NCBI GenBank assembly: GCA_003171255.1
Contig: PMYK01000054.1
Span: 1 to 32,701 of the forward strand
DNA from: Chloroflexota bacterium
GTDB taxonomy: Bacteria > Chloroflexota > Limnocylindria > Limnocylindrales > CSP1-4
DNA: 32,701 bases
Direction: 5' to 3'
Shown here: positions 1 to 6,665 of the stretch, one piece after another
How the letters are laid out: each line of letters starts with the position of its first letter
Position numbering within the stretch: the stretch's first letter is position 1
The notes under the pieces: model-generated
The model's database searches: none
Told to the model about the DNA's origin: nothing
Seen by the model: the letters and a program-made list of their open reading frames with translations, nothing else
Translations under genes and position numbers: made by a program

Positions 1-1
1 C

Positions 2-1120
2 GACGCCTTCGGGTTCGACTTCTACAAGAGCGACCTAACCTCGGGTGGCAACGCCGTCGTCTCGCCCGCCAGCATCGTCCTGGCACTCTCGATGGCGCAG
101 GCTGGAGCAAAGGGCGAGACGGCCGCCCAGATGGACTCCGTCCTTCACTCAGCGGCCGGCTCCGGCGGTGGCAATGGGATCAACTCCCTGGACCAGATCC
201 TTACCGGGTTCTCGGGCACCTTCAAGAACGCCAATGGCACGGCTCAGCAGCTGACCCTCCGCATCGCCAACGCACCGTTCGCCCAGCGCGGCCTGCAACT
301 GCAGGGGTCCTTCCTGGACGTGCTCGCGTCGAGGTACGGGGCCGGTCTGCGGCTGGTCGACTTCCAGAACAACCCGGTCGGCGCCTGCCAACTGATCGAT
401 GGTTGGGTCAGCGACCAGACCGAGGGAAGGATCCCGAAGCTGCTCGACAGCCTCGACTCGAACGTACGACTCGTCCTGGTGAACGCCATATACCTCAAGG
501 CCCCATGGCTGGAGCCCTTCGCCGAGAGCGACACGAAGACCGCACCGTTCACTCGGTCCGATGGCTCGCAGGTGAGCGTTCCGACCATGAGTCTCGGCCT
601 GTCGGAGGGGCGCTACGCCTCCGGCTCGGGCTGGCAAGCGGTCGAGCTTCCCTACGCCGGCGGCTCACTCGCCATGACCATCGTCGTCCCCGATGACCTC
701 GCCGCGTTCGAAAGCAGCCTCGACGGGGCTCGCTTCTCCCAGATAGCGGCGGCTCTCCAGCCCACCCATGTTGATCTAACGCTCCCTCGCTTCAAGATCG
801 AGACGAAGTCCGACCTCGCCTCCGCGCTGGCGGGCATGGGAATGCCGCTCGCGTTCGATCCCACCCGAGCCGACTTCTCAGGGATCACAACGCTGGAGCA
901 GCTGTACATCGCAAAGGTCGTCCACCAGGCCAACATCTCCATAGACGAGAACGGTACAGAAGCGACTGCGGCAACGGCGGTGGTGATGGCAGCAGCGAGT
1001 GCGGTGCCGATCCAACCACCAGTGACGCTGCACGTCGATCGGCCCTTCCTCTTCGCCTTGCGGGATACGAACACGGGGGCGATCCTCTTCCTCGGTCGGG
1101 TGGTCGATCCCTCCGTGTAG
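2..1120 (+). CDS. Serpin family serine/cysteine protease inhibitor, 5'-truncated by the window
   Basis: The frame is open from base 2, so the first ATG in view (92) is internal and the gene begins upstream; 372 residues are visible. The opening segment NAVVSPASIVLALSMAQAGA is the serpin helix-B region, and a mid-protein NAIYLKAPW is the usual strand-3A element. Near the C-terminus lies the hinge DENGTEATAATA, rich in small residues, followed by the reactive-centre loop and then DRPFLFALRDTNTGAILFLGRV, the closing serpin signature. The small-residue hinge is the feature of inhibitory serpins, which trap a protease by inserting the cleaved loop as a beta strand. The scissile bond cannot be assigned: the loop from hinge to DRPF is a few residues longer than in alpha-1-antitrypsin and holds mostly Ala, Val and Pro. 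Bacterial serpins are usually exported, but the signal peptide lies outside the window. Family is secure; target protease unknown. Confidence 0.93.
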   Translation, partial: DAFGFDFYKSDLTSGGNAVVSPASIVLALSMAQAGAKGETAAQMDSVLHSAAGSGGGNGINSLDQILTGFSGTFKNANGTAQQLTLRIANAPFAQRGLQLQGSFLDVLASRYGAGLRLVDFQNNPVGACQLIDGWVSDQTEGRIPKLLDSLDSNVRLVLVNAIYLKAPWLEPFAESDTKTAPFTRSDGSQVSVPTMSLGLSEGRYASGSGWQAVELPYAGGSLAMTIVVPDDLAAFESSLDGARFSQIAAALQPTHVDLTLPRFKIETKSDLASALAGMGMPLAFDPTRADFSGITTLEQLYIAKVVHQANISIDENGTEATAATAVVMAAASAVPIQPPVTLHVDRPFLFALRDTNTGAILFLGRVVDPSV

Positions 1121-1254
1121 CGGATCCCGTCTCTAATCAGCCATAGGGTCGTGGCCACCAACGCTTCGAGAGTTCCTTCTCGACCTGTTGAGCGTCAGCC
1201 TTTCAAGCTCGGTGCGGGTCGGAACGTGAGGGCAGCACGGCGTATCCTCGTGAT

Positions 1255-1295
1255 GACGGCGCACCACTAGCCGGCGCTAGCACCTATTCGCCGTC
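1255..1295. repeat. Nested hairpin (outer 7-bp stem around an inner 5-bp stem)
   Basis: GACGGCG at 1255-1261 pairs perfectly with CGCCGTC at 1289-1295. Inside it CTAGC (1267-1271) pairs with GCTAG (1276-1280) around a 4-nt loop. It lies between the serpin gene and the tRNA-like fragment. No T-run follows, so it is not a typical intrinsic terminator, though it could stop or protect the serpin transcript. Confidence 0.45.
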
Positions 1296-1301
1296 CAAGC
1301 A

Positions 1302-1336
1302 GAATGTCGCGGGTTCGAGACCCGTCTCCCGATCCA
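1302..1336 (+). pseudogene. tRNA 3'-end-like fragment (T-arm, acceptor 3' strand and CCA)
   Basis: Positions 1309-1325 form a T-arm: GCGGG, loop TTCGAGA, CCCGT, with four Watson-Crick pairs and one G-T pair and the invariant TTCGA loop. It is followed by a 7-nt acceptor-like strand CTCCCGA, one discriminator base and CCA at 1334-1336. I could not find a matching 5' acceptor strand, D-arm or anticodon arm upstream, so this is not a complete tRNA gene. Such 3' fragments are commonly left where an element integrated into a tRNA gene. A chance T-arm-like hairpin remains possible. Confidence 0.4.
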
Positions 1337-1358
1337 TTCCCTGTTGTATTTGCATGGG
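1331..1358 (+). repeat. Left copy of an imperfect inverted repeat
   Basis: This 28-bp stretch starts at the GATCCA of the tRNA-like fragment and ends in GTATTTGCATGGG. Its reverse complement recurs at 2038-2065 with about 21 of 28 identities, 12 of 13 in the inner core. The two copies bracket the small membrane protein gene. Confidence 0.45.
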
Positions 1359-1361
1359 ATA

Positions 1362-1378
1362 ACGCAGCGGCGCTGCGT
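1362..1378. repeat. Perfect 7-bp hairpin with 3-nt loop
   Basis: ACGCAGC (1362-1368), loop GGC, GCTGCGT (1372-1378). It lies just upstream of the -10 element proposed for the gene starting at 1401, roughly where a -35 element or an operator would be. Role unknown. Confidence 0.4.
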
Positions 1379-1388
1379 CTTGCCCGAC

Positions 1389-1394
1389 TACAGT
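1389..1394 (+). promoter_or_regulatory. -10 element TACAGT, predicted leaderless promoter
   Basis: TACAGT is followed by 6 nt and then GTG at 1401. The same geometry recurs before nine other starts in this window. It supports GTG 1401 over the upstream in-frame ATG at 1344. Confidence 0.45.
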
Positions 1395-1400
1395 TACAGC

Positions 1401-2015
1401 GTGAAAAGCAGGATCTTTGCTGCCCTCCTTATCACGCTTGGAGCCGCGCTCTTCGGCTACGTGATAGCGCGCCTCCCCCCTCCCGATGTCCCATCGGACT
1501 TCTGGATCGGCAACTTCTCCGCTCCCTGGGCCGTGCTCGCATTCATGGCCGGATGGTCGCAGCGGCGCGTGGTGCCGGCGATGCTGGTGGCGGTCCTGGC
1601 CGAGGTGGCTTGCGTCGTTGGCTTCTACGATCTACCGGGCATGCTCACCAGCTTCTGCAGGGGCATGCCCCTCGACTATTGCCTCGGCGCTCCGCAGGGA
1701 ACCTCTCCGATCTCGCTCGAGCTGACCCTGTTCCAGATGTGGCTGAGAGGATCCGCTGGCCAGTGGCTGATCGCCGGCGTTGGCGCGGGGGTCGTCTACG
1801 GCTACCTCGGGGCCTGGTGGGGCCGGACGCGATCGCTCGTCCCCGCCGCTTTGCTCGTGTTGCCGTTCTTCGTCGAGCCGTTGGCCTGGCAGGCCTACGA
1901 AGGCCATCTGCGAGGTCCGGCGTTCATCTGGGGCTGCGAGGCTCTCGTCGGGGCCGGCCTTCTCGCCGTGATGATTCTCGCGTCGCGTCGCCTGCCCCTG
2001 CGCGGAGCTGAGTAG
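1401..2015 (+). CDS. Small polytopic membrane protein of unknown function
   Basis: 204 residues, opening with VKSRIFAALLITLGAALFGY, a membrane segment right at the N-terminus. Further hydrophobic segments lie near residues 40-75 (WAVLAFMAGW and LVAVLAEVACVVGFY), 115-135 (QWLIAGVGAGVVYGYLGAW), 140-165 and 180-195, giving about five or six helices. The alternative start ATG 1344 would add a polar 19-residue leader encoded through a perfect hairpin, so GTG 1401 is preferred; it also lies 6 nt after a TACAGT -10 element. The layout resembles small DUF6518-type integral membrane proteins of high-GC bacteria, but I recognise no catalytic motif. The gene stands alone, bracketed by inverted repeats at 1331-1358 and 2038-2065. 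Function unknown. Confidence 0.75.
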   Translation: MKSRIFAALLITLGAALFGYVIARLPPPDVPSDFWIGNFSAPWAVLAFMAGWSQRRVVPAMLVAVLAEVACVVGFYDLPGMLTSFCRGMPLDYCLGAPQGTSPISLELTLFQMWLRGSAGQWLIAGVGAGVVYGYLGAWWGRTRSLVPAALLVLPFFVEPLAWQAYEGHLRGPAFIWGCEALVGAGLLAVMILASRRLPLRGAE

Positions 2016-2331
2016 CCCGCGCCAGCTATTCGGGCTCCCCACGCAAATACGATGGGGACCGGCTCCACTTGTGTGGGCTCTCGCGACGATGGTGTCATAG
2101 CGACGAAAGTTGCCCCGAGCTTCTCGGCCGCCAGATGCGCCAAGGTGGCCTCCGCTACCGCCACGCGCACGGTCGCGGCATCGTCACCCTGATTTCCGAT
2201 GGCCGCGTCCTGAGCCGGCTTGGTGGCTGTTGTCCGGCTGCTGTCGTCCCGGTTCAGACGGGCACCTGTCTGCGTGTTGCAACGGCTGCCGTGCGGAGGA
2301 GTTTCGGGGGTGAAGCGGCGATTCTCTACTC
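2016..2331 (-). pseudogene. Possible degraded gene remnant on the minus strand
   Basis: After a stop near 2334 the minus strand stays open through this interval and into the antisense of the neighbouring membrane gene. Its middle has GC-rich third positions and helix-like text, for example VAVAEATLAHLAAEKLGATF. The only usable start is GTG at 2170, with no good ribosome binding site or -10 element, and the 3' part becomes a shadow of the opposing gene. I recognise no family. It may be the tail of a decayed gene or chance. Confidence 0.2.
2038..2065 (-). repeat. Right copy of an imperfect inverted repeat
   Basis: Read on the minus strand this ends in GTATTTGCGTGGG, matching 12 of 13 bases of the left copy. 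The outer 15 bp match in about nine positions, with several transitions. A GTCGCG precedes both copies on their own strands, so the right copy may be a decayed inverted duplicate of the tRNA-end region. Confidence 0.4.
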
Positions 2332-2351
2332 AACAGGCCGCCCAGGGGCTT

Positions 2352-2357
2352 CATAAT
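2352..2357 (+). promoter_or_regulatory. -10-like element CATAAT for the lipoprotein gene
   Basis: CATAAT matches the bacterial -10 consensus in five of six positions. It would place the transcription start at about 2363-2365, on top of the dyad at 2362-2379, giving a leader of roughly 37 nt with a Shine-Dalgarno site. Confidence 0.35.
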
Positions 2358-2361
2358 CGCG

Positions 2362-2379
2362 TTGAGGTTGATACCTCAA
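2362..2379. promoter_or_regulatory. Perfect 7-4-7 dyad, candidate operator
   Basis: TTGAGGT (2362-2368), spacer TGAT, ACCTCAA (2373-2379). It starts at the expected transcription start and ends 21 bp before the lipoprotein ATG. The arms are AT-richer than the surroundings. It could be a repressor operator or a 5' hairpin in the mRNA. I cannot assign it to a regulator family. Confidence 0.45.
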
Positions 2380-2400
2380 TCACCCACTTTGGAGGTCGGC

Positions 2401-3087
2401 ATGATGACGGGGAGTCGTGTCATCTGGCTCGCTGCCGTGGCGTCCATCGCCCTGGGAGCTTGTGGTCAGTCAGGGGCATCGTCTGGTGGGAGCTCGACGA
2501 GCACCGCCGTCCATTCGGTGGCGACGCAAACGGACGTCTCCGCAAGAGCTTCCGCCACTTCCGCTTCTTCCGCCACTTCCGCAACCAACGCGGACGGCAC
2601 CGTCACCGACAGCGACGGGTTCGTGCGGTTCCCGGGCGAACCGACACGACCAGACCAAGAGCACTACTACGTGATCGAGGATATCTGCGGTCAGTTCACC
2701 AAACCGTTCATGGAACAACTCAGCGGAAAGACATTCAAGAGTGTCGAGCCCGCCACCTCTTCCACGACCTATGCGTGCACCTATTACACAGCGACCGAGG
2801 CCGCGGACGGCAGGGACGCCTTCATCTTGCTCGTGCTCGACTATCTCAATGCCGAACGTCAGAAGGCCGGCCAGCAGGTCCTCGGCCGCACCGTATCCAC
2901 GAATGCCAGCATCCCGATGGACAACTTCGTTGCGACCCAGGAGAACGGCACCATCAACAGCATCTTCTTCGTCCTCGGCCCAGACAAGTTCCTAAGCCTC
3001 GACCGCTCTTCCACGTCAGTTCTCTCGGATGCCGACCTGCTCGCACTGGCGGTCAAGCTGGGTACCAAGATCGGGGACTTCAAGTAG
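2401..3087 (+). CDS. Putative secreted lipoprotein, function unknown
   Basis: 228 residues from ATG 2401, which follows GGAGGT (2391-2396). A second ATG at 2404 is equally well spaced; the upstream in-frame start at 2362 lies inside the dyad and is rejected. Residues 6-21 are a hydrophobic signal ending in the lipobox LGAC, so Cys21 should be lipidated and the protein anchored outside the membrane. Residues about 22-75 are a Ser/Thr/Ala-rich linker containing a 16-bp direct DNA repeat (2549-2564 and 2567-2582). The folded part, about 80-228, contains two Cys (DICGQF and TYACTYY) that could form a disulfide. No catalytic motif or known domain is recognised. Its own promoter and operator-like dyad suggest regulated expression as a single gene. 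Confidence 0.78.
   Translation: MMTGSRVIWLAAVASIALGACGQSGASSGGSSTSTAVHSVATQTDVSARASATSASSATSATNADGTVTDSDGFVRFPGEPTRPDQEHYYVIEDICGQFTKPFMEQLSGKTFKSVEPATSSTTYACTYYTATEAADGRDAFILLVLDYLNAERQKAGQQVLGRTVSTNASIPMDNFVATQENGTINSIFFVLGPDKFLSLDRSSTSVLSDADLLALAVKLGTKIGDFK
2549..2582 (+). repeat. 16-bp direct repeat in the lipoprotein linker
   Basis: CTTCCGCCACTTCCGC occurs at 2549-2564 and again at 2567-2582, an 18-bp (six-codon) period. It encodes Ser/Ala/Thr linker residues next to the lipidation site, a place where repeat number is likely to vary. Confidence 0.6.
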
Positions 3088-3207
3088 CCCACCAGGCAAG
3101 AACGGAGCTGAGTTACTCCCGCTCGGAGCGGCGCCAGTTGTAGCAGATCGAGCTTGGCCAGCCGACTGCGATCCAGCGCGTACCCGTCGAGCATTCCGGC
3201 CCTGGGG

Positions 3208-3213
3208 TAGTCT
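3208..3213 (+). promoter_or_regulatory. -10-like element TAGTCT upstream of the glycosyltransferase
   Basis: TAGTCT differs by one base from the TAGACT seen before topA, rel and hisS. No start codon lies 6-7 nt downstream, so it would give a leader of about 50 nt containing the AGGAGG site. Confidence 0.3.
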
Positions 3214-3252
3214 CCACGCAATCACCTCTGCCGTACGGGGCAAGGGCGAACC

Positions 3253-3258
3253 AGGAGG
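3253..3258 (+). promoter_or_regulatory. Shine-Dalgarno AGGAGG, oddly far from the ATG
   Basis: AGGAGG ends 15 nt before ATG 3274, too far for normal use. An in-frame CTG at 3265 has ideal 6-nt spacing, so this gene may start at CTG three codons earlier. Confidence 0.4.
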
Positions 3259-3273
3259 CTCTGTCTGGCCACC

Positions 3274-4782
3274 ATGACTGTCCGCGAGGCCTTGCCCCTG
3301 ACGCCGCAGCCGGCGACGAAGCCGCATCGCTCGGTGATCCGATCACTTGAAGGGTGGAGCGATTGGGCTCGGCTTCTGCCTCTCATTGCCCTGGCGGTCT
3401 TGCTTGGGCTGATCGGCCTCGGCTCAAAGGGCCTCTGGCTCGATGAGGGTCTGAGCGCCGACATAGCGCGCACAAATCCACTGACCGCGCTATCGGCCGC
3501 CTGGAATACGCCGACCCCCGGCGCTATCGCGCTCTACTACGAAATCCTGCATTTTTGGATGATCCTGGGAAACAGCGAGTTCGTCTTGCGCTTGCTCTCG
3601 GTGCTCTGCACGGCGCTGGCGGTGCCGGTCGTCTATCTCCTGGGACGTCGGCTTGCGGGTAGCCGGGCGGCGTTGATCGCTGCGTTCCTGACCGCGGCGA
3701 GTCCTTTCGTCGTCGAGTACAGCCAGGAAGCCCGGCCATACGCAATGGTGCTGTTGCTGTCGGCGGCATCCTCGCTGGCTTTGCTAAGGGCCATCGAACG
3801 ACCGACTTGGCGTCGCTGGATCGGTTACGCGGTTCTGGCGGTCGCCTCCTTGTACGTCCACAACACAATGGTCTTTGTCTTTCTAGTGCACGGGATCTGG
3901 GTGTTGATCAATGTGCCCATTCGGGATCGTCAGTTCTGGCGCGTTGTGGTCGCCTTCGGTGCGCTTGGCGTGTCCGCCTTCCCCCTGGCCGGCTTGCTCA
4001 GCCAGCCAGTATTCACGTGGGTGCCGGCACTCACGCTCTCCCGGCTGGTCAGCGTCCTAAACGATGTGGCGGGAGGGACCGGCCTGCTGCTGGCCTTCTG
4101 GCTCGGCGCGGTAGGCCTTGGCACGGTCGCGGCCCTCGGTCGCCTCCGGCAGGGGCGAGTCGGGTGGTCTGCAGCCCTGGCAGTTGCGCTGGGTCTGGTT
4201 CCCATAGTCGTCGAGGTTGCGATCTCAATCCGACGGCCAATGCTCGAGCCGAGGTATCTCATGATGGCGCTCCCGGGTCTGGCCGTGTGCGGGGGCATGG
4301 GGATCGCGGCCATACCATGGCGCAAGGTCCGCGGACTGAGTCTCGCGCTGTTCGTCGCATTGGCCGTACCTGCCCTGATCCCGTGGTACACCGGCGATCC
4401 GAAGGAGGGCTGGCGCGAAGCCGAGCAAGTCATCTCGGCCGAATTCCGTCCCGGCGATGGGATCGCCGTCTACCCGGAGTATTGCCGTCTGCCCTTCGAC
4501 TTCTACGTCGTGCAGGACGCGTCCCTTAGCTCGCGCGCCGTTCCCGTGTACCCGCTGGCCGCGTGGGGAAGCTTCTTCCCGGTGCCTGACGGTGAGGCTC
4601 CAATCCCGAGCACGCTCGATGGCATACACGCCGGCAACCGCTTGTGGATCGTCAGCCGCTATGCGCTCCTGGACTCAACCACCGAAGACGGCAGAGCCTT
4701 GTGGTCTCGTTTGGCAGGCTACAAGACGGTGGAGACCATCCAATTCACAGGTGTGTACGTGCAGCTAGTGCAAGCTCCCTGA
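3274..4782 (+). CDS. GT39-type (GT-C fold) membrane glycosyltransferase
   Basis: 502 residues from ATG 3274 (or 505 from CTG 3265). After a cytoplasmic N-terminus of about 30 residues and a first helix comes GLWLDEGLSADIAR, the acidic first extracytoplasmic loop typical of dolichyl/undecaprenyl-phosphate-sugar mannosyltransferases and ArnT-like enzymes. Then follow a Pro-rich loop with an aromatic EILHFWM, FVLRLLSVL and the segment AASPFVVEYSQEARPYAMVL, which is diagnostic for the family (ARxY region). About ten to twelve helices are seen to residue 380, then a soluble C-terminal domain of about 110 residues. These enzymes move a sugar from a polyprenyl-phosphate carrier to a glycan, lipid or protein outside the membrane. 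Donor and acceptor are not predictable and no other glycan gene is adjacent. Confidence 0.85.
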   Translation: MTVREALPLTPQPATKPHRSVIRSLEGWSDWARLLPLIALAVLLGLIGLGSKGLWLDEGLSADIARTNPLTALSAAWNTPTPGAIALYYEILHFWMILGNSEFVLRLLSVLCTALAVPVVYLLGRRLAGSRAALIAAFLTAASPFVVEYSQEARPYAMVLLLSAASSLALLRAIERPTWRRWIGYAVLAVASLYVHNTMVFVFLVHGIWVLINVPIRDRQFWRVVVAFGALGVSAFPLAGLLSQPVFTWVPALTLSRLVSVLNDVAGGTGLLLAFWLGAVGLGTVAALGRLRQGRVGWSAALAVALGLVPIVVEVAISIRRPMLEPRYLMMALPGLAVCGGMGIAAIPWRKVRGLSLALFVALAVPALIPWYTGDPKEGWREAEQVISAEFRPGDGIAVYPEYCRLPFDFYVVQDASLSSRAVPVYPLAAWGSFFPVPDGEAPIPSTLDGIHAGNRLWIVSRYALLDSTTEDGRALWSRLAGYKTVETIQFTGVYVQLVQAP

Positions 4783-4848
4783 AGTTGGTCTGAGGCCCAT
4801 AAATCAGTCCACTCGATGGTCGGGGCCCCGCCCGGCACATCGCCTGCA

Positions 4849-4864
4849 GCCTCCTCGTGGAGGC
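4849..4864. terminator. GC hairpin after the glycosyltransferase
   Basis: GCCTCC (4849-4854), loop TCGT, GGAGGC (4859-4864). It lies 66 bp after the stop and before the next promoter. There is no T-run, so termination is only suggested. Confidence 0.3.
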
Positions 4865-4920
4865 CCGCGCGATCCCTGCGGAGGCTCCCGGCCGATTTGC
4901 CCGATGGTCGCGGGCGGTGT

Positions 4921-4926
4921 TACCCT
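4921..4926 (+). promoter_or_regulatory. -10-like element TACCCT for the CAP-domain gene
   Basis: TACCCT keeps the T-A-N-N-N-T pattern. It would give a leader of about 43 nt ending in AAGGAG, so this gene belongs to the leadered class. Confidence 0.3.
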
Positions 4927-4964
4927 GCCGCCAAGACGTCAACGGGACTGTGCTCCCACCGCAA

Positions 4965-4970
4965 AAGGAG
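4965..4970 (+). promoter_or_regulatory. Shine-Dalgarno AAGGAG that fixes a TTG start
   Basis: AAGGAG ends 6 nt before TTG 4977. The in-frame ATG at 4857 has no such site and would put 40 non-membrane residues ahead of the first helix, so TTG 4977 is the probable start. Confidence 0.7.
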
Positions 4971-4976
4971 ACAACT

Positions 4977-6611
4977 TTGCGGAAGATCGCGGCCGCTGCG
5001 CTCGCTCTCCCCTTCATCGCCCTCTTCTACGTTTCGTCGTCGATTCGGCGCACGTCTCCGGGTCGGGTGTTCCTGGCGGGACCCGTGCAGCTTCTTCTGG
5101 TCGTGACCGCGGTCATCGTTCTGGTGGCCGGCATGCTGGTGGGACTGCCCGCCAAGAAGGTCGCCGGAGGGGCCCCGCCAACGTTCGCACCCCTTGCTCC
5201 TCAGGCCGCTGCCCAACGCCCGGAGAGCAATCTGCCGCTCGACGTGCCGTTCGAGGTCCAGTTCACCAAGCCGATGAACGAGGCCACGGTCCAGAACGCC
5301 TTCACCATCACTCCGGCGATCAACATCCGGTTCTTGTGGGATGCGACCGGCCAGAGGCTGTCACTGGCGCCCGACCCGCACTGGCAGCCGTACACCAACT
5401 ACCAGATCGATATTACGAGCGCGGCAACCGACCAGGAGGGGTTGAGCCTGGCGACGGAGATCCACACCTCGTTCGAGTCCGGCTCGCCCACGTCGGGCAC
5501 GATCATTGCTACTCAAACGAGCGGTGACCTGGTTTCGCCCGCCACGGCATTCCAGATCACGTTCTCGCGGCCCGTGAAACTCGCGACCGTCGTGATGCGG
5601 TTTGGCCTCAACCCGCCGGTGCCGGTGGACATCGTTGGCGACGACCCCACGGATGTCGGCTCGGAGGTGTTCACGATGACGCCCCAGTCGCAGCTCGACT
5701 CCGATGCGACATACTCGGCCAGCTTGACCGACGGCGGGACGGACTCGGCCGGCGCGGCCTTGGAGCCGGTGCAGCCGGTTCAGGTCCACACGATGTCGGC
5801 CCCGACGGTTGTCCGGTTCCGCCCGCAGGCGGGCTCCATCACGTATGACACGAACCAACCGGTATCGGTCAGATTCACGATGGCGATGGATGAGAAGTCC
5901 ACGGCCGCGGCCTTCTCGGCTACGGTCAACGGCAAGGCCGTGTCGGGCAGCACCTATTGGGCCGAGGACGACACGGTTCTCGTTCTGACGCCGCGCTACT
6001 CGTTCAAGATAGGCGCGACGGTCGTGGCCAGCGTGAGCACGGCGGCTCGGTCCCAGGGCGGCCTGCACCTGGCCGCCGCGGCCAGTGCCACCTTCAAGGT
6101 CTCGAAGCCTCAGTCGACGGGCATCTCGTACGGCGGCGCTGCTTCTGCGAGCTCGCCCTACTACGCGTCCGAGGTCTACTACCTGGCCCTGATGAATTGC
6201 ACCCGTACTGGCGGTTGGGTGACAGACAGCGGCGCGTGCAGCAGCGAGACGCATCACACGCTGCCCGCCCAGAGTGCGCTCTACCTCGACGCCGGCATTT
6301 CCAACAAGGTGTCGCGGCCATACGCCAAGTACATGGCCGACAACAGGCTTCTCGACCACTACCTCAGAGGCACGACGCCGCACTCGCGCCTGGCCGCCGC
6401 GGGCTACCCCGGCGGGTCGTGGGGCGAGAACATCGCCTCGCCCTGCTGCTCCGGCAAGGGCGGGATGATCGACATCGAGATCTTCTATCAGAATGAGTAC
6501 TGGTGTCGCTGCGAGCACTACGGGAACATCATGAACCCGTACTTCCGACGCGCCGGTATCGGAGTTTGGGTGTCGAACAGCGTCCGGGTCTCCATCGACT
6601 TCTACGGCTGA
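4977..6611 (+). CDS. Membrane-anchored protein with Big_5 Ig-like repeats and a C-terminal CAP (SCP/PR-1) domain
   Basis: 544 residues from TTG 4977. Two hydrophobic segments near the N-terminus (ALALPFIALFYVSS and LLLVVTAVIVLVAGMLVGL) anchor it. About residues 65-170 form a Big_5-type Ig-like domain (LPLDVPFEVQFTKPMNEATV), with two further similar units at about 170-280 and 280-375 (VSVRFTMAMDEKSTAAAF). From about 400 comes a CAP domain: alpha-helical ALYLDAGISNKVSRPYAKYM, then HSRLAAAGYPG, WGENIA, EYW and HYGNIMNPYFRRAGIGV, the classic CAP motifs. The CAP part is unusually rich in Cys (GACSS, PCCSG, YWCRC), suggesting disulfides outside the cell. CAP proteins bind sterols or lipids or act on other proteins; bacterial roles are poorly known. 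The CAP His-Glu-Glu-His pattern looks largely preserved. Stands as a single gene with its own promoter. Confidence 0.88.
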   Translation: MRKIAAAALALPFIALFYVSSSIRRTSPGRVFLAGPVQLLLVVTAVIVLVAGMLVGLPAKKVAGGAPPTFAPLAPQAAAQRPESNLPLDVPFEVQFTKPMNEATVQNAFTITPAINIRFLWDATGQRLSLAPDPHWQPYTNYQIDITSAATDQEGLSLATEIHTSFESGSPTSGTIIATQTSGDLVSPATAFQITFSRPVKLATVVMRFGLNPPVPVDIVGDDPTDVGSEVFTMTPQSQLDSDATYSASLTDGGTDSAGAALEPVQPVQVHTMSAPTVVRFRPQAGSITYDTNQPVSVRFTMAMDEKSTAAAFSATVNGKAVSGSTYWAEDDTVLVLTPRYSFKIGATVVASVSTAARSQGGLHLAAAASATFKVSKPQSTGISYGGAASASSPYYASEVYYLALMNCTRTGGWVTDSGACSSETHHTLPAQSALYLDAGISNKVSRPYAKYMADNRLLDHYLRGTTPHSRLAAAGYPGGSWGENIASPCCSGKGGMIDIEIFYQNEYWCRCEHYGNIMNPYFRRAGIGVWVSNSVRVSIDFYG

Positions 6612-6665
6612 CGACACCCTCAGCCGATACGTCCCAGGCCAGCCCGATGTAGTGGGCAACCAGCC

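Larger units (their letters stand above)
2016..2400. other. 385-bp gene-poor stretch with a weak antisense ORF remnant
   Basis: No convincing intact gene is seen between the membrane protein and the lipoprotein. It holds the right inverted repeat (2038-2065), a minus-strand open frame from about 2331 down past 2016 that reads like protein in its middle, a CATAAT -10-like hexamer (2352-2357), a perfect dyad (2362-2379) and the lipoprotein ribosome binding site (2391-2396). Confidence 0.5.

Noticed and set aside
1304-2011. An overlapping plus-strand frame starting in the tRNA-like fragment
   Set aside because: Its translation is Arg/Gly/Pro-rich with no membrane pattern, while the other frame has clear membrane helices and a leaderless start.
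2220-3143. A 307-residue plus-strand frame over the lipoprotein
   Set aside because: It is rich in Arg and His without domains; the other frame has a ribosome binding site, signal peptide and lipobox.
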